Below are positions 1-8,378 of a stretch of 64,000 nt of DNA, piece after piece. Every line of letters starts with the position of its first letter. Within the stretch, counting starts at the first letter, position 1. The notes beneath the pieces were generated by a model. The model was not told the DNA's origin. It ran no database searches and was given only the letters and a program-made list of their open reading frames with translations. The position numbers were made by a program, and so were the translations under genes. Source of the DNA: DASRDR01 sp963812945 [NCBI: uncultured Candidatus Rokubacteria bacterium] (lineage in GTDB: Bacteria > Methylomirabilota > Methylomirabilia > Rokubacteriales); assembly GCA_963812945.1 (NCBI GenBank), contig CAWEXD010000008.1, positions 1,922,001 through 1,986,000 on the forward strand. Reading direction: 5' to 3'.

Positions 1-336
1 GCCGTCGACTGCGGCGCGAGCATCAACCCCGACCGCGTTCGCGCCCAGATGGAGGGCGCCTGCGTGATGGGCCTCGGTATTGCGACGTCGTCGGAAATGA
101 GCTTCAAGGCCGGCCGGGCCGAGCAGGGCAACTTCAACACCTACGAGGTGACCCGCATCACCGGCGCGCCGCGGGAGATCCGCGTGCACATCCTCCCCGG
201 CGACTACGATCTGCCGCTCGGCGGCGTGGGCGAGCCCGGGGTGCCGCCGATCCCGCCCGCCCTCTGCAACGCGATCTTCGCGGCGACCGGCAAGCGCATC
301 CGGCGCCTGCCCATCCGCGATCAGCTGAAGGCGTGA
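1..336 (+). CDS. Molybdopterin-binding (xanthine dehydrogenase/aldehyde oxidase) large subunit, C-terminal end
   Basis: The reading frame is open from base 1, so this is the last 111 residues of a gene that starts outside the window. The visible end has the signatures of the second molybdopterin-binding domain of the xanthine oxidase family: [10 protein letters not shown] near the start, then [19 protein letters not shown]. The GVGE segment carries the glutamate that acts as the catalytic base in this family, and the following proline/alanine-rich stretch is typical of isoquinoline 1-oxidoreductase or aldehyde dehydrogenase beta subunits. Such enzymes hydroxylate aldehydes or N-heterocycles using a Mo-cofactor together with a 2Fe-2S subunit. 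The partner genes must lie upstream. The substrate cannot be told from this fragment. Confidence 0.88.
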   Translation, partial: AVDCGASINPDRVRAQMEGACVMGLGIATSSEMSFKAGRAEQGNFNTYEVTRITGAPREIRVHILPGDYDLPLGGVGEPGVPPIPPALCNAIFAATGKRIRRLPIRDQLKA

Positions 337-376
337 GCGCGTAGCGTAACCGCGCGCTCGATCCGCCGTCTCTCCG

Positions 377-408
377 CCCCCGGCGGCCCGCATGGCGGCC
401 GCCGGGGG
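377..408. terminator. Perfect GC hairpin after the Mo-hydroxylase gene
   Basis: A 12-bp perfect inverted repeat, CCCCCGGCGGCC at 377-388 and its complement at 397-408, encloses an 8-nt loop 41 bp after the stop of the Mo-hydroxylase gene. No T-tract follows on either strand, so it is either a U-less terminator or an mRNA-stabilising hairpin. The rest of the 337-607 gap holds only the amidase promoter region. Confidence 0.5.
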
Positions 409-520
409 TCACCCTCCGCCGGCCGCGTCCGCATCCGCCCGTCCGCCCACCGCTCTGGAGCGGGAGAAGTAGATCGCGGATCGTCGTCGCTACGAACAAC
501 TTTCGTTTCGCGGCGCCCTA

Positions 521-548
521 TTGCGGAGCGTGGGCGGCCGGGTAGACT
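521..548 (+). promoter_or_regulatory. Probable sigma70-type promoter of the amidase gene
   Basis: TTGCGG (521-526) and TAGACT (543-548) are separated by 16 bp and lie about 60 bp before the amidase ATG. That gene also has a GGAGG ribosome site about 10 bp before its start. Assigned by pattern only. Confidence 0.4.
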
Positions 549-607
549 GAAGCGGCTGTTCGGGGCCGCCGACGCTTCCGCTCCCCGACGACCGGAGGAC
601 ACGAGCC

Positions 608-2053
608 ATGCCGGACCCCGCCCTGGCATTCGAGCCCATCACCGCGCTCGCCGCGAAGATCCGTGCCGGCACGCTCAGTCCGGTCGCCTTGACCGAGGCG
701 CTACTCGAGCGGATCGCGGCCCTCGACGGCCGCCTGCACGCCTTCATCGCGGTGACGCGCGAGCGCGCGCTCGCCGAGGCGCGCGCGGCCGAGCTCGCCC
801 TCCGGGGCGGCCAGGACCTGGGTCCGCTCCACGGAATCCCCTACGCCGCGAAGGACCTCTTCGACGTCCGGGGCGTGGCGACGACGGCGGGCACCCGGCT
901 CCTGGCCGGCAACGTGGCGCGCGAGGACGCGACCGTGGTGCGGCGCCTCGCGGGCGCCGGCATGGTCCTCGTGGGCAAGACCTACACGGTCCAGTTCGCC
1001 TTCGGCGGGGTCGGCATCAACCACGACCAGGGAACGCCGCACAATCCCTGGCACGCCACCCCCCACGCACCGGGCGGCTCGTCCAGCGGCTCGGCGGTCG
1101 CCGTCGCGGCGGGGCTCGTCCCGATGGCGCTCGGGAGCGATACCGGCGGCTCGGTTCGCCTGCCGGCCGCCCTCTGCGGCACCGTCGGGCTCAAGACGAC
1201 GGTGGGCCGCGTGAGCCGCGCCGGCGCCTATCCCCTCAGCTTCACCCTGGACTCGGTCGGACCGCTCACGCGGACCGTCGAGGACGCCGCGCTCGTCTAC
1301 CAGGCGCTCCAGGGCGTCGACCCCCGCGACGAGACCACCGCCGGCGTGGCGCCGCACGACGCGCTCGTCCGGCTCGAGGACGGCGTGCGCGGGCTCCGGC
1401 TGGCGCTGCCCGAGACGCTCTTCTTCGACGACGTCGACCCGGAGGTCGAGCGCGCGGTGCGCGAGAGCGCCGACGTCTTCCGCTCGCTCGGCGCATACGT
1501 CGAGAGCATGAAGGTCCCGGAGGCGGCGGAAGCGATGTCGGAGCAGAAGCGCGCGTTCGCCATCGCGGCCGAGGCCTGCGTCTACAACGCCCGCTTCCTC
1601 GACGACCACTTCGACGAGCTCGATCCGGTGGTGGCCCATCGGATGATCGGGGGACGGAAGCTCTCCGCCCCGGACTACTTCGGTCTCATGCGCCAGTGGG
1701 TGGAGCTGCGGAGGCGCCTTGCCGCCCGGCTCGCGGACATCGACGCCCTCCTGGTGCCGACCACCCCCCTGCCCGCCGCGCCCGTGGCCGAGATCGACCG
1801 GACGCCAGAGTCCTACGCCCAGTGGAACGGCCGCTACCTCCGCAACACCGCCGTCGGGAACATCCTGAACCTCTGTGGCGTGTCGCTCCCGTGCGGCTTC
1901 ACGCGGGACGGGCTTCCGATCGGTCTGATGGTCTACGCGAAGCCGTTCCAGGAGGACGTGGCGCTCCGGGTCGCACGGGCCTACGAGCGGGCGACCGACT
2001 GGCACCGGCGCCGGCCCGACCTCACGTGGGCGATCGGCGAGCCGCGCCACTGA
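608..2053 (+). CDS. Amidase (amidase-signature family)
   Basis: A 481-residue protein of the amidase-signature family, which hydrolyses carboxamides through a Ser-cisSer-Lys triad. The catalytic Lys is K82 in AAKDLFDV, the cis-Ser lies in GGSSSGSA (157-163) and the nucleophile is S182 in DTGGSVRLP. Length is normal for a stand-alone amidase of the GatA/AtzF type. No GatB or GatC is nearby, so a catabolic amidase is more likely than the tRNA amidotransferase subunit. The ATG is preceded by GGAGG at good spacing. An SDR gene follows 36 bp downstream on the same strand and may be co-transcribed. The substrate is unknown. Confidence 0.93.
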   Translation: MPDPALAFEPITALAAKIRAGTLSPVALTEALLERIAALDGRLHAFIAVTRERALAEARAAELALRGGQDLGPLHGIPYAAKDLFDVRGVATTAGTRLLAGNVAREDATVVRRLAGAGMVLVGKTYTVQFAFGGVGINHDQGTPHNPWHATPHAPGGSSSGSAVAVAAGLVPMALGSDTGGSVRLPAALCGTVGLKTTVGRVSRAGAYPLSFTLDSVGPLTRTVEDAALVYQALQGVDPRDETTAGVAPHDALVRLEDGVRGLRLALPETLFFDDVDPEVERAVRESADVFRSLGAYVESMKVPEAAEAMSEQKRAFAIAAEACVYNARFLDDHFDELDPVVAHRMIGGRKLSAPDYFGLMRQWVELRRRLAARLADIDALLVPTTPLPAAPVAEIDRTPESYAQWNGRYLRNTAVGNILNLCGVSLPCGFTRDGLPIGLMVYAKPFQEDVALRVARAYERATDWHRRRPDLTWAIGEPRH

Positions 2054-2089
2054 CCTCGGCCCGGGACACGACTTCGAGGCGAACGCGAC

Positions 2090-2851
2090 GTGACGATGAG
2101 GCTCGCGGGCAAGGTGGCGCTGATCAGCGGCGGCGCGCGGGGCATGGGCGCGAGCGAGGCGCAGCTCTTCGCCCGGGAAGGCGCGCGAGTCGTCATCGGC
2201 GACATCCTCGAGGCCGAGGGCCGGGCGATCGAGACCGACATCCGGGCGGCGGGGGGCGACGCCCTCTTCGTCCGGCTCGACGTCACCGACGAGGGTGACT
2301 GGGACCGCGCCGTCACCCGGACGGTCGAGCGCTTCGAGCGCCTGAACGTGCTCGTGAACAACGCCGGCGTGGGCGCGCCTCCCAGCCGAATCGAGGACAC
2401 GACCCTCAAGGACTGGGATCACGTCATGGACGTGAACGCCAAAGGCGTGTTCCTCGGCACGAAGGCGGTCATCCCCGCCATGCGCCAGGCTGGCGGCGGC
2501 TCGATCGTCAACATCTCGTCCCAGCTCGGTCTCGTCGGAACTGACAACAGCAGCCCGCAGTACCAGGCCTCCAAGGGCGCCGTCCGGCTCCTGACCAAGG
2601 CGACGGCCATCCAGTACGCGCGCGAGGGCATTCGCGCGAACTCGGTCCACCCCGGACCCATCGTGACCGCGATGACCGAGCGGCGGCGCGCCGATCCGGA
2701 GCACTACGGGCGCATGCTGTCCCGCATCCCGCTCGGCCGGTTCGGCGAGCCCGACGAGGTCGCCTACGGCGTGCTCTACCTGGCCTCGGACGAATCGGCG
2801 TTCGTGACCGGGAGCGAGCTCGTCATCGACGGAGGATGGACGGCCCAGTAA
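2090..2851 (+). CDS. Short-chain dehydrogenase/reductase (glucose 1-dehydrogenase-like)
   Basis: Classical SDR of 253 residues. The NAD(P)-binding glycine motif is SGGARGMG (13-20), NNAG is at 90-93, the active-site serines are at 143-144, and the YxxxK pair is Y158/K162. D38 in IGDIL after the second strand suggests NAD rather than NADP. The ending DGGWTAQ is usual for the family. The start used is GTG at 2090; an in-frame ATG two codons later (2096) is equally possible. It probably oxidises a secondary alcohol, with no evidence for a particular substrate. It lies directly downstream of the amidase. Confidence 0.92.
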   Translation: MTMRLAGKVALISGGARGMGASEAQLFAREGARVVIGDILEAEGRAIETDIRAAGGDALFVRLDVTDEGDWDRAVTRTVERFERLNVLVNNAGVGAPPSRIEDTTLKDWDHVMDVNAKGVFLGTKAVIPAMRQAGGGSIVNISSQLGLVGTDNSSPQYQASKGAVRLLTKATAIQYAREGIRANSVHPGPIVTAMTERRRADPEHYGRMLSRIPLGRFGEPDEVAYGVLYLASDESAFVTGSELVIDGGWTAQ

Positions 2852-2882
2852 GCGCTCCCTACGGGCCGCCCCCGACGAGACC

Positions 2883-3273
2883 GTGCCCGCGAGCCCCTGG
2901 AAGGTCCTCCGCCCCGCCGAGCCGGGCCGGAGCTATCTCGTGCTCCTCTCGTTCCTGCCGCTCCGCCGGTTCCGGGACCTTCCGGCGTTCATGCGCCACG
3001 ACCTCGGCATCACCCGGCAGCTCGCGAACGCCCGGGGGTTGATCGGCTACTCCAAGCTCGGCCGGCCCTGGGCCAAGCGATTCCTGGACACTGTCCGCGT
3101 GGGAGGACGAGGCCGCGCTCGCGGAGTTCGTCGGGAACGGGGCGCATGTGGTCACCATGGCCGCGCTGGCCCCCCGCATCGGGGCCACTCGCTTCGTGCG
3201 CTGGACGCTCCCGGGACGGGCGCTGCCGCCGAGCTGGGACGACGCACTCCGCCGCTGGGCGGCCCTCGACTAG
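2883..3273 (+). pseudogene. Small DUF3291-like protein, frameshifted
   Basis: Two frames together give one coherent protein of about 129 residues. The first begins at GTG 2883 (MPASPWKVLRP) and includes RDLPAFMRHDLGITRQL. After about codon 66 the sequence continues in the +1 frame as TLSAWEDEAALAEFV and ends at TAG 3271-3273. Removing one C from TTCCTGG near 3081-3087 restores a smooth join through FWTLSAWEDE, the usual motif in this family of small alpha+beta-barrel-like proteins. The lesion is either a real +1 mutation or a base-calling error. It lies between the SDR and the convergent TPR gene. The function of the family is not established. Confidence 0.6.
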
Positions 3274-3289
3274 CGGCGCACTCCCTGGA

Positions 3290-4621
3290 CTACGGTCCCG
3301 GCGGCCCGAGGGCCCGGGCCCGCTCCAGAAACAGCCGGTTCACCGGGCTGTGGGGCTTCAGCCCGAGGCGCTCCTGCGCGAGCGCCTCGGCCAGATCGGT
3401 CAGCCCGCCGCGCACCGCGGCCTCGGTCAGGGTCCAGTCGATGACGTCGCGCTGGGCGTGACTCCCGCCGAACCGGTTGACGATGTGCCGGGCGCCGTGA
3501 AGCGTCTCCGCCGCGCGCCTGTAATCTCGGCGCCAGAAGGCCGCGAACCCCTCGATCAGCGGCAGCGCGACCTCTCGCGCCCAGCCACCGGCGTCCGTGT
3601 CACCCGCCCCGCTCGCTCGAAGCGCCGCGGTGACGCGCTCGATCTCCCTCTCGCGCCCGGCGCCGAGATGGGCCATGACAGCGTGCCAGTCGTTGAACGG
3701 ATAGAGCTGGCCGTCGGCGTGCTGGTCCCAGGCGTGGGAAAGCTCCTCCCACCGCCCGCCCACGTCGTGGCCGCAGAGCGAGAGCCGCCAGAGGAGGGCC
3801 GAGGCGTCGAGCAGATCGAGCGCGACCGTGCTGCGGCTTCCGCGCACCGGGCCGTCGTAGAGACGGAAGACCTCGTCCGCCTGTCCGAGGTCGAGGTGAC
3901 AGAGCGCGCGGTGCCACCAGTTGTGGACCTTGAAGAAGTTGTCGTCGCCGGACCAGTAGGGCTCACGGGCGATCATCCAGCCGATGCCGTCCTCGGCGCG
4001 CCCCTGCATCTCCATGACGTGCGCCACCGCATGGTGGGCCCAGCAGTCGAGCGGATCGGTCGCGATGGCCTCTCGCCCCATCGCCTCGGCCCGCGCGTAG
4101 TCCCCGGTCTCCTCGAGGCCGAAGGCGTACATGCCGAGCACGATGCCGTGGCCGGGCACGCTGGCGGACCAGTGGGGCAGAGCGCGGGCGATCCGGTCGC
4201 GCAGGTCGCGCGCGTTGGCGCGGAAGAAGTCCATCGTGTGCCCGGACTGGAGCGCGAGCAGGTCCCGCGGGTAGCGGACGTTGTGGAAGTCCATCGCCAC
4301 GGCGGCCGCGACCCAGTTGCGCTGGACGAGGAGGCGCAGGACGGCGACGTGCGACCGCTCGCGGTCGTCGGCCGGAAGGTCCCGGACGTGGTCCAGGATC
4401 TTGGCGAGCTCCGCGGCCGCCCCCGGCTCGGTGGCGAGCCCGTAGAGATGGGCCTTCAGGAGGTGGGCCATGACGAAGGCGGGCGCCTCCGCGATGGCCC
4501 GGTCGGCGGTGGCCAGCGGGTCTCCCCGGTAGACGTTCAGCTCGCGCAGGGCCTGATCGAAGTGCTGAACGGCGGCCGGCGTGGCGCCGGACACCGCATT
4601 CCCCTGGCGGTCGGTGACCAT
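3290..4621 (-). CDS. TPR protein of the TTC38 family
   Basis: A 443-residue soluble helical protein that reads like bacterial homologues of tetratricopeptide repeat protein 38. Signs are an N-terminal AVQHFDQALRELNVYRGDP helix pair, then HLLKAHLYGLAT and helix-turn-helix repeats through the C-terminal half (HAVAHVMEMQGR, NWWHRALCHLDLG). No signal peptide or membrane segment is visible. The start chosen is ATG 4621 because a strong purine-rich site (GGAAGGGGGGG) lies just upstream; a longer open frame reaches 4690 without such support. The role of bacterial TTC38 homologues is unknown. Protein-protein interaction is likely from the repeat type. Confidence 0.8.
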   Translation of the reverse strand: MVTDRQGNAVSGATPAAVQHFDQALRELNVYRGDPLATADRAIAEAPAFVMAHLLKAHLYGLATEPGAAAELAKILDHVRDLPADDRERSHVAVLRLLVQRNWVAAAVAMDFHNVRYPRDLLALQSGHTMDFFRANARDLRDRIARALPHWSASVPGHGIVLGMYAFGLEETGDYARAEAMGREAIATDPLDCWAHHAVAHVMEMQGRAEDGIGWMIAREPYWSGDDNFFKVHNWWHRALCHLDLGQADEVFRLYDGPVRGSRSTVALDLLDASALLWRLSLCGHDVGGRWEELSHAWDQHADGQLYPFNDWHAVMAHLGAGREREIERVTAALRASGAGDTDAGGWAREVALPLIEGFAAFWRRDYRRAAETLHGARHIVNRFGGSHAQRDVIDWTLTEAAVRGGLTDLAEALAQERLGLKPHSPVNRLFLERARALGPPGP

Positions 4622-4767
4622 CGCACCCCCCCTTCCGTTCCCGAGTTTCTGGCGTGCGTACAGCATTACCCGGGCACGGGCGGTGCGCAACGTGGTTCGC
4701 CGGGAGCGCCGGCCGAAGGGGACACTGAGCCCCCCGGGGTCGGCCGGCGCCCCCGAAGGCTATCCGC

Positions 4768-5217
4768 TCAGGCCTGACGCCACTCGCGAATCTGCGCGGC
4801 GTGCTCCTGATAGTGACCGCCCGCGACGCCGTCCACGAGTCCCGGCGCGGTCTTGCCCTCGGCGAACTCCTCGTCGGGGAGACGCGCGGCGGCTCGGACG
4901 AGCTCGCGATGGGAATGCTCCAGCTCGTCGAGAAGCGCGGCCGGCGTCAGCCCGCGACTGGCGGCCACGAATCGGGCGTTCCAGGCGTCGCCGTCGTCGT
5001 ACGCGCCGTCGGCATAGGGCGCCTCGCCCCGACCAAGCCGTGCGAGGGCCGGGATCATCTCCCGATGCCAGCCCGTGAGGTGGGCGACGATGTCACGCAC
5101 GCTCCACGTTCCGAACCACACCTCGCGCATCTGGCCATCGTCGAGCCCCTTGATGGCCGCCTTCAGCCCGTCGTACTCCTGCTCCGCCCGTTGCAACAGC
5201 TCCTGCTTGGCTCCCAT
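4768..5217 (-). CDS. ClbS/DfsB-like four-helix-bundle protein
   Basis: 149 residues related to the DinB/ClbS/DfsB superfamily of four-helix bundles. Recognisable parts are MGAKQELLQRAEQEYDGL at the N-terminus, WSVRDIVAHLTGWHREM (metal-site-type His residues) in the middle, and HYQEHAAQIREW at the C-terminus. Some relatives are colibactin self-resistance hydrolases (ClbS), while others are thiol- or metal-dependent enzymes; nothing here decides between them. A GGGAGGCG ribosome site precedes the ATG. It is divergent from the alpha/beta hydrolase at 5446. It is one of three related proteins in this part of the window (others at 7067 and 20492). Confidence 0.8.
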   Translation of the reverse strand: MGAKQELLQRAEQEYDGLKAAIKGLDDGQMREVWFGTWSVRDIVAHLTGWHREMIPALARLGRGEAPYADGAYDDGDAWNARFVAASRGLTPAALLDELEHSHRELVRAAARLPDEEFAEGKTAPGLVDGVAGGHYQEHAAQIREWRQA

Positions 5218-5358
5218 GGCGCCCGCCTCCCGGTGAGAGTGTGTGGATCGTCCGCACCCTCATGACACCGGAGGGGGCATGCCGTGAAAGCCCGGGGCGT
5301 CAGCCTGGCCCTCCGCGCGCCGTCCGGAAGGCCCTGGCGAGCCGCGCGCAGGCCGCAG

Positions 5359-5431
5359 GGGGTCAGGCCTTGATTTCCAAACAATTCCTGGCGCGGCGCG
5401 TCGAAGTGTATGGAAGTCAAGGCCTGACCCC
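5359..5431. repeat. 21-bp imperfect inverted repeat, REP/MITE-like
   Basis: Left arm GGGGTCAGGCCTTGATTTCC plus A (5359-5379) and right arm (5411-5431) are reverse complements with one mismatch, around a 31-nt loop. The GGGGTCAGGCCTTGA core resembles palindromic repeats associated with REP-associated tyrosine transposases in other G+C-rich bacteria. That association is recalled, not tested. No transposase is nearby and no second full copy was seen in the window. The element fills most of the gap between the divergent genes at 5217 and 5446. Confidence 0.6.
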
Positions 5432-5433
5432 AA

Positions 5434-5439
5434 TAAGAT
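5434..5439 (+). promoter_or_regulatory. -10 box TAAGAT, candidate leaderless promoter
   Basis: TAAGAT lies 2 bp after the inverted repeat and 6 bp before the GTG of the alpha/beta hydrolase. A start site 6-7 bp after the hexamer would fall on the start codon, giving a leaderless message; no ribosome site is visible. The same geometry recurs at 25598 and 45909. Confidence 0.35.
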
Positions 5440-5445
5440 GGCGCC

Positions 5446-6336
5446 GTGAGCCAGGCGTTCGCGTGCCAGACCGCCCGCCGGCGGCGCATCGAGGCCGGTG
5501 ATGGTCTCGGCCTCCACGCGCTCGAGTGGGGCCCGACGGGCCGGTCCGGCACGCTCCTCCTTCACGGGGGCGCCGCGCACGCGCACTGGTTCGACGCCGT
5601 CGCCGCCACCCTGGCCGAGCGCCGTCACGTCGTGGCCCTCGACCAGCGCGGACACGGCGAGAGCGAGTGGGCGCGCCCTCCCGCCTACGCCACCCAAGAC
5701 TTCGCCCGCGACCTCGTGACGGTCCTCGATGGGCTCGGCTGGGGGACGGCGGTCCTGGTCGGCCACTCGATGGGCGGCCACAACGCGATCGCGTGTGCGG
5801 CCTGGCACCCGGATCGGGTCCGGGCACTGGTCGTCGTCGACTCCCGGCCGGCGATCCCGGCGGAGCGGCTCGCCCAGATGAAGGAGCGCGGCGTGCGGCC
5901 TCCCCGCCGGCACGCGACCGTCGAGGCGGCCGTCGCCGCGTTCCGGCTCCTCCCGCCCGACACGACGGCGGATCCTGCGCTCCTCGCCCACCTGGCCCGC
6001 GAGAGCGTCGCCTGGCAGGACGGCGCCGTCAGCCTCCGATTCGACCCGGCCTGCTACGCGGCGCGCGAGCCCGTCGACGGCTGGCCGCTGCTCCGGGAGA
6101 TCGTCGCCCCGACGCTCGTGGTCCGCGGGGAGCTGAGCCCGATCCTCCCCCGGGCGATGGCCGAACGCCTCTCCGGCGAGGTCCGTGGCGCGCGACTCGT
6201 CGAGGTGCCGGGCGCCTACCACCATCTGGTGCTCGACCGCCCCGAGGCCTTCGCCAAGGCGCTCCTGGAGTTCCTCGGCGATCTCGACGCGCGCGAGGCG
6301 GGTGCGAGCGCGCCCCGCTGGCCGGCCGTCTCGTGA
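5446..6336 (+). CDS. Alpha/beta-fold hydrolase
   Basis: 296 residues with the alpha/beta hydrolase plan. The oxyanion-loop segment is LLLHGGAAHAH (37-47), then DQRGHGES, the nucleophile elbow GHSMGG with S108, a cap region of about 60 residues, and the C-terminal catalytic histidine in GAYHHLVLD. The acid is probably the Glu in VVRGELSP, where most relatives have Asp. The start is GTG 5446, the first codon giving the expected N-terminus; there is no Shine-Dalgarno site, but a -10 box lies 6 bp upstream. The reaction (ester, epoxide, haloalkane or C-C hydrolysis) cannot be assigned. The RNase H gene begins 13 bp downstream. Confidence 0.88.
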   Translation: MSQAFACQTARRRRIEAGDGLGLHALEWGPTGRSGTLLLHGGAAHAHWFDAVAATLAERRHVVALDQRGHGESEWARPPAYATQDFARDLVTVLDGLGWGTAVLVGHSMGGHNAIACAAWHPDRVRALVVVDSRPAIPAERLAQMKERGVRPPRRHATVEAAVAAFRLLPPDTTADPALLAHLARESVAWQDGAVSLRFDPACYAAREPVDGWPLLREIVAPTLVVRGELSPILPRAMAERLSGEVRGARLVEVPGAYHHLVLDRPEAFAKALLEFLGDLDAREAGASAPRWPAVS

Positions 6337-6349
6337 CGGCGCGACGCCC

Positions 6350-7030
6350 ATGAGAGCCGGCGGCCGGCCGCGGAAGGTCTACGTCGTCACCGCGCCGGCG
6401 GCGATCAGCGGGATCTACGACACGTGGGAGGAATGCCGGGCCGCCGTGTCCGGGGTGGCGGGCGCGCGCTACCAGGGCGTGTCGAGTCGCGCGGTCGCGG
6501 AAGCGATGCTCCGCGGCGAGGGCCTCCGGCTCGAGCCCGGAAGCTACGCCTTCGTCGACGGCAACGCCATGGGCGGGATCGGCGTGGTCCTCGTCGAGTT
6601 GGGTCCGTCGGGGCCGCCCTCGGTCCGCGAGCGCGCCACGACGGTGTACGAGGTTTTCGGGGGCGCCGGCATCCCGGGGCTCGACACCCGCCCGAAGATC
6701 ACGGCGGCGACCGATGGCCTCCAGAACATCCTGGCCGAGCTCGGCGGCCTCTACGCCGCGCTGAAGGCGGCCCCGGCGGGCTCCACGCTGACCGTGGTCC
6801 ACGACTACGAGGGCGTGGGCGCGTGGCCCGAGGGGCGGTGGAAGGCGAAGAACCCGATCGTGGCCGAGGTGGTGGCCGCCTGCCGGGGTCTCATCGAGGC
6901 GGGCGGGCTCCGCGTGACGTTCCGCCACCAGCGAGGCCACGAGTCGACCTTCGCCGGACGGAACGACTTCGCCAAGTACAACGCCCGAGCGGACAAGCTG
7001 GCGACCGACGCCGCCCTGCGCCTCGACTGA
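6350..7030 (+). CDS. RNase H domain protein with N-terminal viroplasmin/RNase H1-N domain
   Basis: 226 residues in two domains. Residues 8-52 form a caulimovirus-viroplasmin-like RNase H1 N-terminal module (KVYVVTAP, GIYDTWEECRAAVSG, ARYQGV) that in relatives binds RNA/DNA hybrid. Residues 64-220 are RNase H with all four carboxylates in order: D70 (FVDGNAMGG), E130 (ILAELGGL), D152 (VVHDYEG) and D215 (NARADKLAT). This arrangement matches RNase H1-like enzymes that cut RNA in R-loops and primers. The start is ATG 6350; a longer frame to 6185 lies inside the preceding gene and was rejected. A DinB-like gene follows. Confidence 0.88.
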   Translation: MRAGGRPRKVYVVTAPAAISGIYDTWEECRAAVSGVAGARYQGVSSRAVAEAMLRGEGLRLEPGSYAFVDGNAMGGIGVVLVELGPSGPPSVRERATTVYEVFGGAGIPGLDTRPKITAATDGLQNILAELGGLYAALKAAPAGSTLTVVHDYEGVGAWPEGRWKAKNPIVAEVVAACRGLIEAGGLRVTFRHQRGHESTFAGRNDFAKYNARADKLATDAALRLD

Positions 7031-7066
7031 GGCAAACTGGCCCACCAGGGCCGACGAGGACACGAC

Positions 7067-7669
7067 ATGGAGCCGATGGCGACGATAGTGATCCAGCGCA
7101 TCCAGCGAACGCACGGCTGGCTACAGAAGGCGGCGGCCGATCTGCCAGACGAGGACTTGGCGCGGGGATTCGCCATGACGGCCCCGCCAGTCGGCTGGCA
7201 TCTCTGGCACATCGCCCGATGGGCGGATCGCTTGCAGGCCAGTTTCCCGAACCAGCCGTTTGGAGCCGCCCGCTTCTGGGACCCTGACCGGCAGATCTGG
7301 TTTCGCGATCGGCTCAGCAGTCGTTGGGGGCTGGAGCCAAAGACGCTGGGTCATCTCCAGACGGGGGTCACCATGACCGCGGAAGCGGCCCTCGCGTTGC
7401 CGGCCCGCGTGCCGGGGGAGGCCTTGCGTGCATATGCCCGCCAGGCATTCGGGGCGGTGGACGCCGCCATCCAGGAACTGAGCGGCGCGCAGCTCACCGA
7501 AGGGCGCAATTCCATCCTGGAGGAGGGCCACGAGACGGCCGAAGCGGCCGGTCCCGAGACGACGGTCTCCGCCGACCTCGGCTTCCATCTGTCGCACGCG
7601 AGTCGCCATCTCGGATGCATCGAGGCGCTGCGGGGCCTCTTCGAAAAGCCCGGGTCGGCAACGATGTAG
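7067..7669 (+). CDS. DinB-family protein
   Basis: 200 residues of the DinB four-helix-bundle superfamily. Candidate metal ligands are in PVGWHLWHIARWADR in the second helix and HLSHASRHLGCIEALRG near the C-terminus, matching the three-His pattern. An N-terminal helix (IVIQRIQRTHGWLQKAAADLP) opens the bundle. GAGGA precedes the ATG. Relatives include thiol S-transferases and metal-dependent hydrolases, but most members have no known reaction. It is 36 bp downstream of the RNase H gene and convergent with the RidA-like gene. Confidence 0.8.
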   Translation: MEPMATIVIQRIQRTHGWLQKAAADLPDEDLARGFAMTAPPVGWHLWHIARWADRLQASFPNQPFGAARFWDPDRQIWFRDRLSSRWGLEPKTLGHLQTGVTMTAEAALALPARVPGEALRAYARQAFGAVDAAIQELSGAQLTEGRNSILEEGHETAEAAGPETTVSADLGFHLSHASRHLGCIEALRGLFEKPGSATM

Positions 7670-7699
7670 CCGCCCTGCGCTTCGGCTGATCGATCCCGG

Positions 7700-8182
7700 T
7701 CAGGCCCGGATCTCGACCTCCGCCTCGATCTCCACGGGAATGCCGAACGGCAGCTCGGCCATGCCGACCGCCGAGCGCACGTGCTGCCCCGCCTCCTGGC
7801 CATACAGCTCGAGGATCAGGTCCGAGAAGCCGTTGATCACCCCGGGTTGCTGGCGGAACCCCGGCGCCGAGTTGACCATCCCGAAGACCCGCAGCCAGGC
7901 GGTCACGCGATCCAGATCGCCCAGCTCCCGCTGAAGGCTTCCGAGGATGGACAGCGCCGTGAGGCGCGCCGACTCGTAGGCCTGCTCCGGCGTGACCTCG
8001 GCCCCGACCTTCCCGAAGGGCCCCGCGAGGCTCCCGTCCGGGTGCTGCGGCCCGTGCCCGGCGACGTAGGCGCGGTTGCCGCGCACCCGGATCCACGAGA
8101 ACGGCACCCGGACTCCGGCGGGCACCTTCACGGGTGCCGGGAGCACCAGGCCCTTCGACGCGATCTTCCGCTCGACGTGCAT
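7700..8182 (-). CDS. RidA (YjgF/YER057c/UK114) family protein
   Basis: 160 residues of the Rid fold, a trimeric enamine/imine deaminase. Typical segments are NRAYVAGHGPQHPDG near the N-terminus, ALSILGSLQRELGDLDRVTAWLRV in the middle, and HVRSAVGMAELPFGIPVEIEAEVEI at the end. The last contains the arginine that binds substrate carboxylate in active RidA. The somewhat long N-terminus suggests a Rid1-7 type subfamily rather than the archetype. It is divergent from the dienelactone hydrolase gene, and the 196-bp gap between them carries the promoter at 8312. Confidence 0.88.
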   Translation of the reverse strand: MHVERKIASKGLVLPAPVKVPAGVRVPFSWIRVRGNRAYVAGHGPQHPDGSLAGPFGKVGAEVTPEQAYESARLTALSILGSLQRELGDLDRVTAWLRVFGMVNSAPGFRQQPGVINGFSDLILELYGQEAGQHVRSAVGMAELPFGIPVEIEAEVEIRA

Positions 8183-8311
8183 GAGGCCAACCTCCGTGCG
8201 CGGTGTGCCGAGGGACGATCACCATCGGCGACACGGTCGGCCCGCTTGCCCGCCCCGCCGGCAACGATGATAGCAGGGCGGTCACCTGCCCCTCGGCCGC
8301 GGAGCCCCCGC

Positions 8312-8339
8312 TTGACGCGCCTCTCCGGCCGGTGATACG
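8312..8339 (+). promoter_or_regulatory. Probable sigma70-type promoter for the dienelactone hydrolase gene
   Basis: TTGACG (8312-8317) and GATACG (8334-8339), spaced 16 bp, lie 39 bp before the ATG at 8379. An AGGAGG ribosome site (about 8368) is in the leader. Confidence 0.45.
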
Positions 8340-8378
8340 AGGAAGGCCGGCGCGAACGGCGCGCCCGAGGAGGCTCCC

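Noticed and set aside
701-2704. 667-residue open frame antisense to the amidase and SDR genes
   Set aside because: It is an open shadow frame caused by high G+C. It has no domain sense and covers two well-supported genes.
3146-4777. 543-residue plus-strand frame over the TTC38 gene
   Set aside because: Low-complexity shadow frame. The minus strand has TPR features and a ribosome site.
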